A DNA stretch of 64,000 nucleotides from Desmodus rotundus (GCF_022682495.2 NC_071396.1:22999735-23063734); one strand, 5' to 3'. Counted from the stretch's first letter, positions 1 to 11,816 are shown. The notes: generated from the sequence alone by a model not told the origin. Numbers and translations are program-made.

Positions 1-875
1 CTGGAGGTTGAGTTAATCACTAATAGCCAATGCTTTAATCAATCCTGTTATGTAGTGAAGCTTCTACAATCTAAAGAAAAACAGCCCCTAGATTTGGTCT
101 AGCCTTTAAGTTTCTCTCATTCTCTCTCTGTCTCCCTCGTCCCCCCACCCCCTGAAAATAAACCTTCTTCAAAGAATATTATAGACTTCTACTTCTTCCC
201 ATGATGGAATACAGGGACTGAATATACTCTCCTACTTTAAACAAAATGTCGTAAAAAGTTGGGCAAAATGACAAGAAACAACATTTTCCCGACAACACGC
301 AGTACATGACTGATATTGCTAAGAGAAGAGAAAAAAAGAAAAACCAAGAAAAGCCCTACAGTCGCTCCAGCTGAATGTCTGGAGACAATGTCCAGCCTGT
401 ATTACTGGGAGGGGGTTGTTCCCAAACAGGCTGCTGATGGTCTGAGTTCAGGAGAAAGAGATCAGAATGGGGGTGGGCAAAGGCAAGGTGGACACAATCA
501 TGAAAAATTAAAGAGCTTCACAGAGAAAAAAAACTGGATATCTGCAGAAGGAGCCACTCAAGTCTTTAGATGAATACTGGTCTGCTGATGTGTGAAAGGA
601 AATTACCCGCATCTGGGGGCGAACCCTACAGAACAGAAGCCTAACTATCCCTAGAGTTTGCGTGTGGATAGAGATGATTTGTGTTCCCATCAGCCAGAGT
701 AGACACTTTGTAGTAACACACGGGGCGTCAGGTATAGTCTGCAGGAAGATACACCTTAGTAATTGGGATAAATAGCCCTGGATTAAAGGCTGCTTTAGAC
801 ATGCCCTTAAAAAGCCTAACAGAAAGCCTTGGAAGGATCAAAGAGATTCCAAAGAACTGAACTGCCTTCTAGAAA
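1..875. other. Unassigned AT-rich sequence
   Basis: No gene or confident repeat is seen. The first ~115 bases have the feel of an ancient interspersed repeat but I cannot name it. Bases 118-155 are a short CT/C-rich run. The 85-residue frame at 316-573 is Lys/Glu-rich low-complexity translation without a recognisable domain and is not called as a gene. Confidence 0.4.
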
Positions 876-877
876 TA

Positions 878-1477
878 TGAGGGGGGACCCCAAACCCCAA
901 AATTTATTTATAAAAATTGTGTATTTATTCTTACATGTTTAAAATTCAGTCACCTTCAAAGACTCTCCATTTAATGCAATACACTGATGGAGATACTTTT
1001 TCCCACTACTCAAAACGGTTTTTGAACTCATTGATTTTGATGCTTCTTAGTGCTTCTGCTGTTCTTTTTTGTTTGTTTGATTGTTTGTTTCACCTCTTCT
1101 ACATCAGCAAAACATTTCCCTTTGAGGACCTTTTTTTCATCTGAGGAAACAAAACACACACAAAAAATGTTGCTCAGGGCAAGATCAGATGAATGAGAAG
1201 GGCAGGGCCTAGGGTTCATGCTATTTTTGGTCAATACCTGCTGAACGCTCAGCACACAGTGGGCAGGTGTGTTCATAAATCACCCATCATGAAATGGGCA
1301 AACACGTTGAAAGAGTATTAAAAAAAGAAATCACCGAAGCCAAACTCAGCCTCTCACAACAACGCCATATGGTACTGATACAGATGGGTTCCTAGAATAC
1401 TTGCCTAGCAGAGGAAGTTTGTACTACAAAAAGCCCACTCTGTAGAAGATAGTTCTGGTTTTGGAGGGTCCCCCCGC
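878..1477 (-). mobile_element. Mariner-family DNA transposon relic with both terminal inverted repeats
   Basis: The minus-strand frame at 1028-1276 carries a degenerate copy of the C-terminal catalytic region of mariner transposase: a 'PCPSHSSDLALSNIF' stretch, matching the family's HPPYSPDLAPSD-type motif with the last catalytic Asp, followed by 'KKVLKGKCFADVEEVKQ'. Stops and frameshifts break the frame, so it is dead. Both ends are visible as inverted repeats: left 'tgaggggggaccccaaacc' from 878, and the reverse complement of the right end, 'gcggggggaccctcc', ending at 1477. TA dinucleotides flank both ends (876-877 and 1478-1479), the expected mariner target duplication. At 600 bp it is about half the ~1.3 kb usual length, so it has lost internal transposase sequence. 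I am sure of the superfamily and less sure of the subfamily. Confidence 0.88.
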
Positions 1478-1499
1478 TAAGTTTCACATTTTTTAGAAG

Positions 1500-2690
1500 A
1501 ACACACATAAAAAATTCCACCTAAGATATGTAAAGTTTATAATTTCCACCATCCAACCAAAAATTAGTAGGCATGCAAAAAGCAAGAAAATATGAACTAT
1601 TTTAGGAAGAAAAAATAATCAATAGAAACAAACCCAGAAATGACAGAAATAATAGAAATAACAGAGAAGGATATTAAAAGTCATTCACACACACACACAC
1701 ACTTACTTCAATTGTTCAGGAAAGTACAGAAAAAGACAAATATGATGAGGCAAGAAAAGGAAAATCTGAAAGTACTTGGATAGAATTTCTAAAGTTGGAT
1801 AGTACAATATCTGGTACAAAAATACACTAAAATTAACAGAATTAGATGTAGCAGGAATACATATTGGCGAATGTAAAGGTATAGCAATGGAAACTCTTCA
1901 TGATTGAGTACAGAGAGAAAAAAGTTTGGAAAAAAGCAACAAAGTAACAGTGATGTGTGAGAATATATTTAGCAGTCTGATAACCATGTAATTGGGGTCC
2001 CAGAAAAGTGGAGGAAAAACAATTGAAAAAATAATGGCCAAAATTTTTCCAAATTTGATGAAATCTATAAACCACAGATTCAATAACCTCAACAAAACCC
2101 AAACAGAAGTAAAGAAAACTACACTAAGAAATATCAGAACCAAATTGCTGAAAACCAGAGATACAGGGGGGAAATGTGCAAGCACCCAGAAGAAAAATAG
2201 ATAGAAAACGAAAGATAAGAATGTCAAAAGAATTTTTGTCAGAAACCATGTAAGCCAGATGACAGTAAAATGGTATATTTAAAGTACTGAAAAAAGAAAC
2301 TGTCAATCTAGAATTTTATACCCAGAAAAAATAGCTTTCAAAAGTAAAATAGAAATAAAAACCTTTCATGTAAACAAAAGCTGAGCTACTTATCAGCAAA
2401 TCTGCACCATAAGAAATATTACAGAAAATTCTTTAGGGAGAAGAAAATGATACCAGATGGAAATTTGGATCAGTACAAAGGAATAAAGAACACAGAAATA
2501 TTTGGAAAATAAACAACAAACTTCTAAATAACCCTAGGTCAAAGAAAAAATCATTAAAATATTAGAAAATATTTGAATGAAAAGATTAAAATATTACATA
2601 TAAAAAAGTGTTGATTTCAGCTAAAGCAATGACTAAAGGGAATATTACAGCATTCTATGCTTATATGCTATAGGCATACAGCTCCAAAAA
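1500..2690 (+). mobile_element. Old L1 fragment (ORF1 region joined to a short ORF2 piece)
   Basis: The plus strand follows the order of L1 ORF1 in old mammalian (L1M-type) elements. It includes the 'aattagtaggcatgcaaaaagc' start region, 'gaaatgacagaaataatagaa', the 'ccaaatttgatgaaatctataaacc' segment, 'ctgtcaatctagaattttatacccag' and 'gataccagatggaaat'. From about 2490 it continues with ORF2-like 'tatttggaaaataaacaacaa' and 'cagctaaagcaatgactaaaggg', so the sequence between these parts of ORF1 and ORF2 is missing. Many stops and indels show it is long dead. The long minus-strand frames here (for example 1898-2227) are antisense shadows. Confidence 0.85.
1686..1702. repeat. (CA)n microsatellite inside L1 ORF1
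   Basis: A short uninterrupted CA run interrupts the L1 ORF1-like sequence. Confidence 0.9.
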
Positions 2691-3285
2691 TCAACCGGCT
2701 TCCTTCTGAACAGCCAATAATGGGAGACGTATTCATTCCAGGCACTTCAGGGAATTTCTGGTGAGCTGACCACTAAACTAACCGAGGTGACACTCCAGAG
2801 ACCACGTGTCACAAAAAAATACAGACTCGAGAATTAGTTTAGAAAAGCCACTAAATAAACAGCAGCAACAACGAACAGTAATAACCATAAGCCCTTGAGA
2901 AGGAGAGCTTCTGACTTCCAAAGCTGCCACGTTAGGACTTCCAGGCTAGGTATTGCCTAGGCAGACATGCCTCACCGCTTCACACAACCACGCCAAAATT
3001 ACAACTACAGTATACAACAACCACCACTAAGAACCATCAGAAATCAAGTTCAGTGGAAGTCTGACAACTACAGAATCAAAGAAACCGCATCCATCCCGAC
3101 TGGTAGCCAGGGTACAGACACAGAACTGGCTGGTCCCTCACCCACGTGTGGTGGATAAAAATTCCGGAGGGATAGCTCAGGAGCGAGGAGTCCCAGCCCC
3201 AGACCAGGCCCTCCAGCCCAGGGTTCCAGTGGCGGGAGGATAAGTCCCCATGACTTCTGGCTGCAAAAATGGACTCATCAATATC
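2690..3285 (+). mobile_element. L1 5' untranslated-region fragments
   Basis: Bases 2690-2950 resemble the sequence just upstream of ORF1 in old L1 ('gagaaggagagcttctgacttccaaagctgcc'). Bases 2960-3285 resemble a different mammalian L1 5'UTR, with 'gtggaagtctgacaactacagaatcaaagaaacc', 'cccacgtgtggtggataaaaa' and 'ccatgacttctggctgcaaaaa'. A related 5'UTR occurs again near 60 kb. Subfamily unresolved. Confidence 0.65.
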
Positions 3286-3289
3286 GAGT

Positions 3290-3995
3290 TTTAGCAAAGA
3301 TATGCCGAAACTGTCAAAACTTGGTATGTTTCTGGTGGAATTCTCACCCATTCCTGGTGGGGTTGCAAATGATACGGCCACTTTGATGAACGGTCAATTT
3401 CTTATAAAAAGTGAAATATAAACTAACCTTATTCCCAGCAATCTTTTTACCAGGTGTTTGCCTAAGACAATTGAAATACATGTCCACATGTTCTCATATG
3501 TTTCTAGCGGCTTTATTCATAATAACCCCAAACTGTTAACAATCAAATGTCCATCAACTGGGGAATGGATCAACAGCTTTTGGTGTGTCCGAGCTAGGGG
3601 ACGCCAATCAGCAAGGAAAAGGAGCAGACTGCTGAGGCGCACGACATGAACATATCTCAGCAGCGCCATGCTGAGTGGGGAGAGCCAGAAAGACAACACT
3701 GCATAGTGTATGATTCCATTTACATGAATTCTAGAAAAGGCAAAAACTACAGCGACAGAAAGTAGATCAGTGTTGCCAGGGGCGTGGGGAGAGAAACTGA
3801 GGACGGACGGGAGAAGAGCACAAGGAAACGTTTTGGGATAATAAAATTGTTCCATAACACAACTATGGTGGCCGTTATACATGTACACACTTTTGTCAAA
3901 AGCCATCCAAAGGTACTCTTAAAATCGTGAGTCTTATTGGTTGTAAAATCACACCTCAATAAAGCTAATCTAAAAGCACAAACAGAACGAGTAAC
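3290..3995 (+). mobile_element. L1 3' end fragment
   Basis: This matches the end of ORF2 and the 3'UTR of old L1: 'cccattcctggtggggttgcaaatgatacggccacttt', 'ccatcaactggggaatggat', 'tgtatgattccatttacatgaattctagaaaaggc', and the final 'cacctcaataaagctaat' polyadenylation region near 3955. It directly abuts L1 5'UTR sequence on its left, so almost all of ORF1 and ORF2 is absent between them. Confidence 0.85.
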
Positions 3996-4399
3996 TTAAC
4001 ATTTGGTTCACTGTTGCCTCCCAATCACAGTTCAGGGCACACAGCCATTTATTACATCCTCACCTTCCTGTTGTCAACTGATGTTCAAAGTGGGTTCAAA
4101 GCCGATAGGAATCCCCCAGTGAAAAGGGAAACTTCATCCAGTGCAAGCAGCTCCACTGCGATACAGCATGGCTGTGGGAAGAGGTCCGGAGCGTTACAGC
4201 TCAGTTAAGAGACAGCTGTGGAAACAGCACAGCTGTGAGCCACCTTGGGCTGAGGCACCTCCCTGGCTAGACAGCTTCCCTCTCCTCCACCTTACCGTGA
4301 TCTGCTCTGCCTACTCTCTTCTGGCAAAATGTCTTCAGTATTCAAACCCCAGTCAGGAAACACAGACAGCAATCTTTGGTGAAAAGAGAAAGTACATGC
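3996..4399. other. Unassigned sequence
   Basis: No repeat or gene is recognised. It may be the upstream part of the LTR-like segment that follows, but I see no boundary. Confidence 0.3.
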
Positions 4400-4990
4400 T
4401 TGAGCCACAGGGGAGCTGATTTATAGAGACAGAAGTTCCCGCCCCTGGTTCCTGATTGGTTCATCCTCATGCAAATGAGGACTCCAAATATTCACAGTTT
4501 GATTGGTTCGAAAACCACTGTCCTGATTGGTTAGAATACAGCTGCTCTGATTGCGCCGTGAGGATGCTGACGCAAAGCTCTGATAGAATGGGGGAAGTGT
4601 GCGTCGTATTAGTTGAAATAGATTCTAGGACCTCCTCTATAAAGCCTGGCTCAGACAGCAGGAAGGCTCTTCAGTGCAGGCTTCTCCCTAAAGCAATGAG
4701 AGGCACCTGTTCAGAGATGGCTGCTAGGCGCTGCTTTGAAATTCGAGCCCAGTTAGCCACCAGGAGTCCTTCTTGATCGACATCTTCTTTCTTAGGGTCC
4801 AGGCTACTTTCTGCTTTCTCCTCCTTTGTCTTCCCCTCGGAGGTGGGTCTTCACCGCAATGCTTCAGTTGTCTGCTCTCTCTCACGAAATGCTGGGCCCC
4901 AACGAGCTCATCTTCTCGCCATCTGACTCGCTACTTCCAAACCTTTCAACCCAGACCTGATCCACTCTTGGCACCCCAAGGTGTGTGAAA
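4400..4990 (+). mobile_element. Probable old LTR (promoter-like U3/R/U5 segment)
   Basis: The segment reads like a retroviral-type promoter. Four ATTG-type CCAAT boxes ('cctgattggttcat', 'tttgattggttcg', 'cctgattggttaga', 'ctctgattgcgcc') lie at about 4450-4555. An octamer 'atgcaaat' lies near 4470, a CRE-like 'tgacgcaa' near 4568, and a 'tctataaag' TATA box near 4637, followed by a G-rich start region and a pyrimidine-rich downstream stretch. Clustered CCAAT boxes plus TATA are common in ERV1 LTRs. The octamer/CCAAT/TATA set is also found in histone promoters, but no histone frame follows. I cannot name a family or define the ends. It carries no intact gene. Confidence 0.45.
4445..4645 (+). 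promoter_or_regulatory. CCAAT x4 + octamer + TATA cluster
   Basis: Core elements as listed for the enclosing LTR-like segment; the TATA box 'tataaag' sits about 80 bases downstream of the last CCAAT-like box. Spacing is compatible with an RNA polymerase II promoter reading rightward. Whether it is active cannot be told from sequence. Confidence 0.45.
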
Positions 4991-6049
4991 TTATGTCAAG
5001 GAATATAAAGAAAACCCTAAAAGAAATACCTTTAAATTTGCTTTAATTAAAACCCAATATACGACAGCACAACTGGAAAGGATGTGTGAAAAAGGAGTGA
5101 TTATATAAAAATCAAATGAACATTAGCATTTCAACCCCAGTGAGAGCTGATCGCTGCCCTCCAGTCTAATCTCTGAGTTCTGGATTTTACAGACATGGGC
5201 GAGATTGCCACCGTCCATTACACGAAAGCATTTACCGCCCCCCCACATCCCTGCCTCCCCACACGCAACTCTGTAAATCACCACGACACCGCCATCCCTT
5301 CTGAGACTGACCCGTGAGCACCTTCGCAAGGCTAACTGCAAGGCAACCCACCCATGGGGACCATTTTCCAGACGGGCCTCTTTTTGCTGTTCATTCTCCT
5401 TTAGGTTCCAGGGCACTTCTGAAACCAGGGAACGACCTCATGAAGCAATGTGCCTGCTACCCGAGTCAAAGCAGCGTGTCGCCAAGATTTTAAGAAAAGA
5501 AAATCTCAGTCCCCAGTAAAATGGATTTAATAGTCACAGTGGTGTCCACAGAATACCTCTCCTCAGCTTCTTAAGCACAGACTTTAATAATTTAATGCTT
5601 TCCCTGCTGCGATGCTAGGATTTCTTGACACAGAGAAGCCAGCGGTGAGACGAAGCCAGCATCTTCTGCTATTTTCACAGTGGCAAAGTAATGCCTCTTT
5701 CACCATCTCGGACGTTGCCGTGCTGTGAGAAGTCTCTTCACCCCACCCCTGACTTGAAATGCTCCTCTTCTCCCCAGCTGACCAGGATGGAAGCCCCAGT
5801 TCCCACAAAGTGGAGCAAAGAAAAAGGTTGCAGTTTTGCATTTGACCTAACTTATTTCAAAGTCTGCATCCTTATTCTAAAAACGAAGCAAGCGGCTCAC
5901 AACAAGATAAAAGCGAAACAAGGCACCGGATGACCTGCCGTGTGGATCGCACAGGTGCTTCAAAATCGCTCTCCCGCTTGTGGGACTATTGTTGTTGCTA
6001 AAAATGCCCCAATTAAAGCTACATATCCAAGGTTTTAAGACATATTAAA
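4991..6049. other. Unassigned unique-looking sequence
   Basis: No gene, RNA gene or confident repeat is seen. The open frames at 5123-5416 (minus) and 5584-5841 (minus) show no domains. Confidence 0.35.
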
Positions 6050-6290
6050 TACATACACTTTTAAATTTAAAAAAATATATTTCCTCTGAAAATTTGGAAA
6101 ATAGGGGCTATAAAAAGAAGAAAACTAAAATGACCTATAATTCCATAGGTGAAGAATTACTGTCAATGTTGTTTTATCGATTTTCAGGGGTTTTTTAATG
6201 AACATGTACGCAGATTTACATGTGTGTATGAGATCATACTACTACACCGTCCCATAAGCTGCTTCTGTGAATAATCCACTGTGAGCATTT
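6050..6290 (-). mobile_element. Antisense L1 3' end fragment
   Basis: The sequence around 6220-6285, 'gagatcatactactacaccgtcccataagctgcttctgtgaa' followed by 'ccactgtgagcattt', matches the antisense of old L1 3' ends ('gggatcatactatatatactgttttgtaacttgc'). It is truncated and meets a plus-strand L1 fragment on its right. Confidence 0.5.
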
Positions 6291-6294
6291 AGAC

Positions 6295-7225
6295 ATCATG
6301 TCCTCCAAAGAAGACATATGAACGACCAGCAGGTGCACGAAAAGGTGCTCAGCATCACTAATCTCCAGGGAAACGCACGTCAAAACCACACTGGGGTACC
6401 AACTCACACTTGTCAGAATAGCTGTTATCAAAAAGGCAAGTAATAACAAGCGTTGGTGAAGATGTGCAGGAAGAAGGGGGCCCTCGTGCTCCGTTGCTGG
6501 GAGTTTAAATTGGTACCAGCCACTGTGGAAACTACAACAGTATGGGGGTTCCTCAGAAAATTAAAAACACATCCTCCATGTGATCCAGCAATTCCTCTTG
6601 TGGGAAGAAAACAAAATCATCACCTTGAAAAGATATCCACACCCCCATGCTTATTGCATAATTATTTACATTAGCCAAGGCAAGGAAACAGCCGAAGTGC
6701 CTATCTGTAGATGAATGAATAAAAAGGTTATATGTATGCAAAATCATTCAGCTGTAACAAAGAAGGAAATCTCGTTTTTTGCAAAACCTGAATGCACCTT
6801 GAGGGCGTTATAAGTGAAATAAGTCAGACAGAGAGAGGCAAATACCATGTAACGTAGGAAATCTTTAAAATACGGAACACGTAGATGCAGAGAACAGTTT
6901 GAGGGTTGCGGGTGTGTGGGCGGTAGGGAGTGGGGGGTATAGGTGAAGGTGGTTAAAAAGTAAAACCTTCCGAGTTATACGAGAAGTAAGTTTTGAGGGT
7001 ATAACTTCACAGCACAGTGACTTGATGGCTATAGCAAACAGCACTGTATTGTGTATTTGAAAGTTGCTAAGAGAGTAAATCTTAAGTTTTCATTAGTGCA
7101 ACTGTGATAACAGGGTGATGGGTGTTAACTAAACTTATTATGGTGATCGCTTCACATGCTATACTTATATCAAATCATGTGTCAGGCTCCTTGGACTAAT
7201 ATGATGTTATATGTCAATTTTATCT
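6295..7225 (+). mobile_element. L1 ORF2 3' end and 3'UTR
   Basis: Characteristic L1 pieces run in order: 'atgtcctccaaagaagacatatgaacgaccagcaggtgca', 'atcactaatctccagggaaacgcacgtcaaaaccaca', 'ttgttgggagt'-type spacer, 'gtgatccagcaattcctcttg', 'gaatgaataaaaaggttatatgtatgc', and a 3'UTR with 'tataacttcacagcacagtgacttgatggctatagc' and 'gatgttatatgtcaattttatctca'. All frames are broken. Confidence 0.88.
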
Positions 7226-9340
7226 CAGGAACACAGGGCAGCGTGAGGGGGAACCTGGCTCATGAAATGCCTTAGCAACCCAACAGCTTCCCTGGAGGTT
7301 GTTTTAGGGTTTCTTGGATTGCTGGTGCCTCCATGCAATGCGGAAAAACATGCTTCCAGGGGGCGGAGCCAGAGGGGCACACCTGCACAAACGGAGATCT
7401 GTGAGCCCTGATGTGACACTTTTTCTTGCTGGTTGCCATCCCATTGGGGGAGCTGAGATGCAGAGTGGGAAGTGAGCAGACAGAAAGGGGGCTGCAAATA
7501 CCTGAGCAAGAAAGAAGGCACCACTCCTGTGCGGTGCTCGCTCCTAAGGGTAAACTGTGAGCACAGTGTAAGCTGACCGGGGTGGCGTGGGGCTCGGCCT
7601 GGTGGTGGCCTTGGAGGACTGGGTTCTGCTCCTTCTATTGGTCAAAGTGTCATGGTCAAGATTTCCTTACATTACTGTGATGCAAGGGTGACTGAGAGAG
7701 AACGATGCGAGGTGCGATGAAAGATGATCTCATTTTGGGGCCCAGGCTTCTGAACCCTGAAACCCAGGTTTACGGACCCAGGTTTGGGGCACCTGGGAGT
7801 TCCCAGGAAACTGTCCTCCCTTCAGTCCATTTGCCAACAGGATGGTCAGTTCCCCCCCACCCCGGGACACCCTGGACAAGGAGGAACCAGGCTTTCTCCC
7901 CTGCTCCCCATCCCAGTCTGGGGGCCCTTTGGAAATACAGACAGTTAAGCAGAATGGGGTGAATAACCCTGAAATCTTCTAGAGACATAGGCTTTCTCCC
8001 CGCTGAGACTTGCAAACGAAGGTCCAGGAAGACACCCCACTGGGTCAATACCCACGCAGGAAGCCAAGTTCTTGAAAGTACTTTTGGAAGGAAAGTAACC
8101 ACAAGATGACACCCCACCCTTCCGCCTACCATAAAATGAACACACTGAAGGAAAAGCTTGACCGGAAGAAACACTAAACTTAATTGGGGCTTCGTTCTTA
8201 AAATTACTAGGGTGCCAGCTGACCACCCCCGAGAACTGGTGTGTACCTCATTGGGTGTGTTTGCAAAGCTCAGGCTCTTCTCTGGGGTCTATACCCGCCA
8301 ACCCCCCAGCCGAACACACACATGATGCTTTCAGGGAAAAACAGACTACTGTTGACACCCTAGGTGTTACCAGTCCCGGGGACATTGGCATTTAGATGTC
8401 CAAAACCATGCAACGGAAGGACTTGTCTGAGAGAAAGAGCCCTCACTTGGGCACCCAGGTTCTGGGGGTCGCCAGGCTTCCTCAGCTGGCTGACGCCCCT
8501 TCCCTGTGGCCCAGGATGATCCTAGATAAATATGACTGGGAGCCCCATTTTGTCAGCGGCTCCACTAATGCCCATATAAATCAACACCATTTTCACGTCC
8601 TTTTATTTCATTTTCCCTTCACCCAGCTGTTGTCAAGTCTGAACTTCTAAGCACATTCATGCATCAGCCAGTCAATTTATTTCTGCCTTCCATCTGACTA
8701 GTGCAAAATTAATCTAATTTAAAACTTAATCAGGTGAAGCAATCAACTCAATATGGAAATCCAGGATTTCCACCCTCTGCATAATGTACAAATAAGAAAA
8801 AAAACATACATTTACCAGAATGATGAATAGTTTCCAAGTGTTTAATAATTACACCCTGTTGGGAGCAAAGCCTTGGAGAGGCAGATCAAGAATGTGCTGA
8901 AGATAACCTGGTTTGGGGGTGACAATGAGGTGTCCTTCACCTGGAACCGTTGGCTCAGGCAGACCAGGAAAGCCAGTGAAACCCTGGCAGGGATGCTGAG
9001 ACCAGGACAGGGGACCATCTGCTCCTGACAGGCTGAATCTGACCATCAGTCCATCTGGTGGAAGGGGCAGTGCATTTTGCGTGTGCAAAGTCTGTTTCTT
9101 CATCTGTGACTCCCTGTGGGAGCCTCAGTTTTCCCATGTGGCCAAGGGGGACCCAGTCCCTACCCATCATGGTTGTCACAGGCACTGTCTGGGGTAGCTA
9201 GCATACACCCCAGCAGGCGGCAAGCGCTGAAGCACTACACGGTGCTGGCTGTTTTTTGGAAATGAGACTGGTTATGTAGTGAACAGTCATGGAAAGCAGT
9301 TGTATCGTTGCTGGCTGTGAGAACAGCACCAAGGGTTAGA
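7226..9340. other. Unassigned unique-looking sequence
   Basis: No confident gene or repeat. The overlapping open frames at 7705-8226 on both strands lack domains. Bases 8640-8830 are distinctly AT-rich, with several TAAT/ATTA cores, and could be a conserved noncoding element. Confidence 0.35.
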
Positions 9341-9343
9341 CAG

Positions 9344-9951
9344 GTGGGGTCTGACCAGACCTTGGTTCGGCAAGGCCGGTACTTGACTTCGGGCTGAGAA
9401 AGAATTCAGAGCCAAGACTCAAACTATAAGAAAGTTTACTTAGAAAGTCACAGTGGTAGAAGAAGTCAGTGGCGGAAGAAATGGGCTCAGGAAGCAAGTT
9501 ACAGAGGAAAAAGAAGGGCTGGTGGAGCTTAGGAGACAGAGAGAGGCAAGGGAAACACACCTGGGGGGAAGAAGAGGGCGATAGGAGGGGAAAAGTGTGA
9601 GCGTGCTCCCAAGAGGGCAAGCCTGGGCCCTCTGTCCTAAGGGCAGGGGTTGTAGGGGAGGTCCCAGGGGGAGGAATATTCATCAGCTTTCCAGTTATGT
9701 CCTTTCACAGTTGTGGTCTCCACTGACTGGTCAGTGCCAGGGCAGGGGGTCATTAGTCGGTGCAGCCGGTCCAGAGGTCAGCCATGGCTCGCTTGTCTGG
9801 TTTTTCTTCTTTTCTGGTCCTGGAGCTGAAATACAGCTGAGGCCTGGATGTCATTTCTAGGGCTTAATGGGTAAGGGAGTGGTTGTGCAAGGGCCCATAT
9901 GGGAGCTCCATGAGCCCCCCTTGTTCCTCCTCTACCTCATGACTAGCAACA
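9344..9951 (-). mobile_element. Probable endogenous-retrovirus LTR, antisense
   Basis: Read on the minus strand, the left half is a typical R/U5: 'aagtaaactttcttatagtttgagtcttggctctgaattctttctc', then 'gccttgccgaaccaaggtctggtcagacccca'. The upstream part carries 'agccctagaaatgacatccaggcctcagctgtatttcagctcc'. The TG...CA boundaries chosen are plausible, but I find no clean target duplication, so the ends are approximate. No internal retroviral genes are present beside it, so it is probably a solo LTR. Resemblance is to ERV1-class LTRs, from memory. Confidence 0.6.
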
Positions 9952-11816
9952 TGCCAGGGGAGAAGAGGTCAGGGCAGGGTCCAAGTCACATGACCAGCAA
10001 TGTGAAAGTCAGGGGGACGCCAGCCACACGTTAGGGGAGGCTCAGTCCTTGTTTTCCCAGTTGTGCCTGTTACTGGGCACCGGGTGCTTTCTGCCCCGGG
10101 ATGATCTGTGCCTGGCCTGTCTTCCTCGCCCTGCTCCCATCTACCACAGTATAACTCATCACACACCTTGCATTGCAAACCTCGTGCTGGCGGAGCACAG
10201 GGAAGGCAAGGTCACGACCAGCGGTGTGCAGGGCTACGCTGGAAAGAGGTCGAAGGATGTGTTTGGGCAGCAGGTGTCAGATGAGTCCTGAGAACGAGGT
10301 CCAGTCTGAGGCGAGTCAGGGTCTCATCTGTGAGGACCAGGAAGGAGCTCTTCAAGGCGGATGGAATCACAGGATTCATTCACTCATTTAAACAATTATT
10401 TGCTCCACAAATGTCCACTATGCGTTTGATCTGTATGGGGCAGAGGATCACATGCCTGGAGGCAGGAATGTGCAGTGAATGCCTGAAGCCTTTGAAAGGA
10501 GAGGGAGGGAGAGATCGGCCAGCGAGATACGAGCCAGCGGGAGGCTGTGGCAGATCGGGGAGTGTTAATGAACGTGTGGCCTTGATTCTGCAGGCTGGAG
10601 TCGGTGCCCTTGAAGTCTGCTGCAAGGAGAATGGATAAGTCTGTTTCAGCGGTGGTCCCTCGTGGACAGAGCTGTATTCGGAGAGCAGGTTAGGAGGCGT
10701 TCGAGCGGCAGAGGGCCCAGGTCGGAGGCCCTTCTTAGAGTCCCAGGAGCCAAATTACAAAAGCACAGGGCTGGCTTATGCCTGGGGCCTGTTCTGCGGG
10801 CCCCAGGTCCTTTACGAGGTGGAAGTCCTGGTCCCGGTTCCCTGAAGCCTCTGACTATTCAGAGCTTCTTAGGATGGAGAGGATTCCAGGGAACAAAATG
10901 CATCTTTCTGGGCAGAGAACCACCGGGGGTCCACTTTGTTGTCAAGGCAAAACTCCGAGCCCTGAGGGACAGCTCCCGTCAGCCCAGCTGGGATAGTGAG
11001 TCCTCACCAGCTAGGGAGTCGGTGAGGGCGGCAGAGAGGCTAACACATGCTCGTTTCCAGTGCTTTCTGAGGTTGGAAATAAGAGGGGTCCAGCCAAGTC
11101 CTTACGATTTTTCATCCCCCACCTGGACTGCTGAGGAGAAGCAGGGAGGATGGCCCCTGTCGGTTGAACTGGTTGGTTGTAGGGATGGCCAGAAGCTGGC
11201 AGGAAGCCAGGAGCCCTGAACTCTACTGCTGCTTTCCGATTGGTTGGTCTATGCCTTTGGGAAGTCACCTCATCTTCCAGGGTCTCAGCTGACTCACTCG
11301 TAAATGGAAGGTGTTGGGAGTGGAGCTGTGGTCCTCGCCTGGCAGGTGGGTGATAGAAAGAAGAATGGAAGCAGGCTCTTAGAGGGGGGCAGGCAGGCAT
11401 ATGCCAAGTAACATCCCACTCCGGAATTTTGAATTTTGAAGGGACTGGCCTGTCCCGTCCCCAGAACCCTGCCTCCTCCACAGTCTCTAACCCTGCCCCT
11501 CCCCCAAGAAATGCTTGATGGCTGGGTGAGGATGAGGAGGGGGGCCCAGGGAGTCTGTTACCTCACCCTGATGCCCCTCGACCCACGCTGATTTTTAAAC
11601 TCCAGGACTGTGTCACATCTGGTCTTCGTCTCTAAAGAGAAAATCCAGAAAGCAGTGACACCTTACAGGACACAGCCAAATCTTCAGCCTTACTAACCCC
11701 AAATTTCAGAGGGGTGCCACCCAGCTGTAGCCGAAGCGTGGACGTCGGTGGCCCTGACACTGAACTGAAAGGCCCGGGTGGCTCCATGGCACAAGCATTT
11801 GGTGGAGATGAGCGTC
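9952..11816. other. Unassigned sequence, GC-rich in part
   Basis: No recognised gene. The 185-residue plus frame at 10662-11219 and the 156-residue minus frame at 11011-11481 have no domain, no codon-bias signal I can see and no matching splice signals. A MIR/L2-like phrase ('attcattcactcatttaaacaattatttg') occurs near 10374 but is too short to call. Confidence 0.35.

Noticed and set aside
1898..2227. Hydrophobic 109-residue minus frame resembling a membrane protein
   Set aside because: It is the antisense translation of A-rich L1 ORF1, which yields Phe/Leu-rich chance peptides.
4456..4776. Possible histone gene downstream of an octamer/CCAAT/TATA cluster
   Set aside because: The frame has no histone-fold sequence and no stem-loop 3' end is seen; an LTR explains the promoter elements better.
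10662..11219. 185-residue plus-strand open frame
   Set aside because: Compositionally biased (Arg/Gly/Pro) with no motif, overlapped by other frames on both strands; looks like chance in GC-rich DNA.
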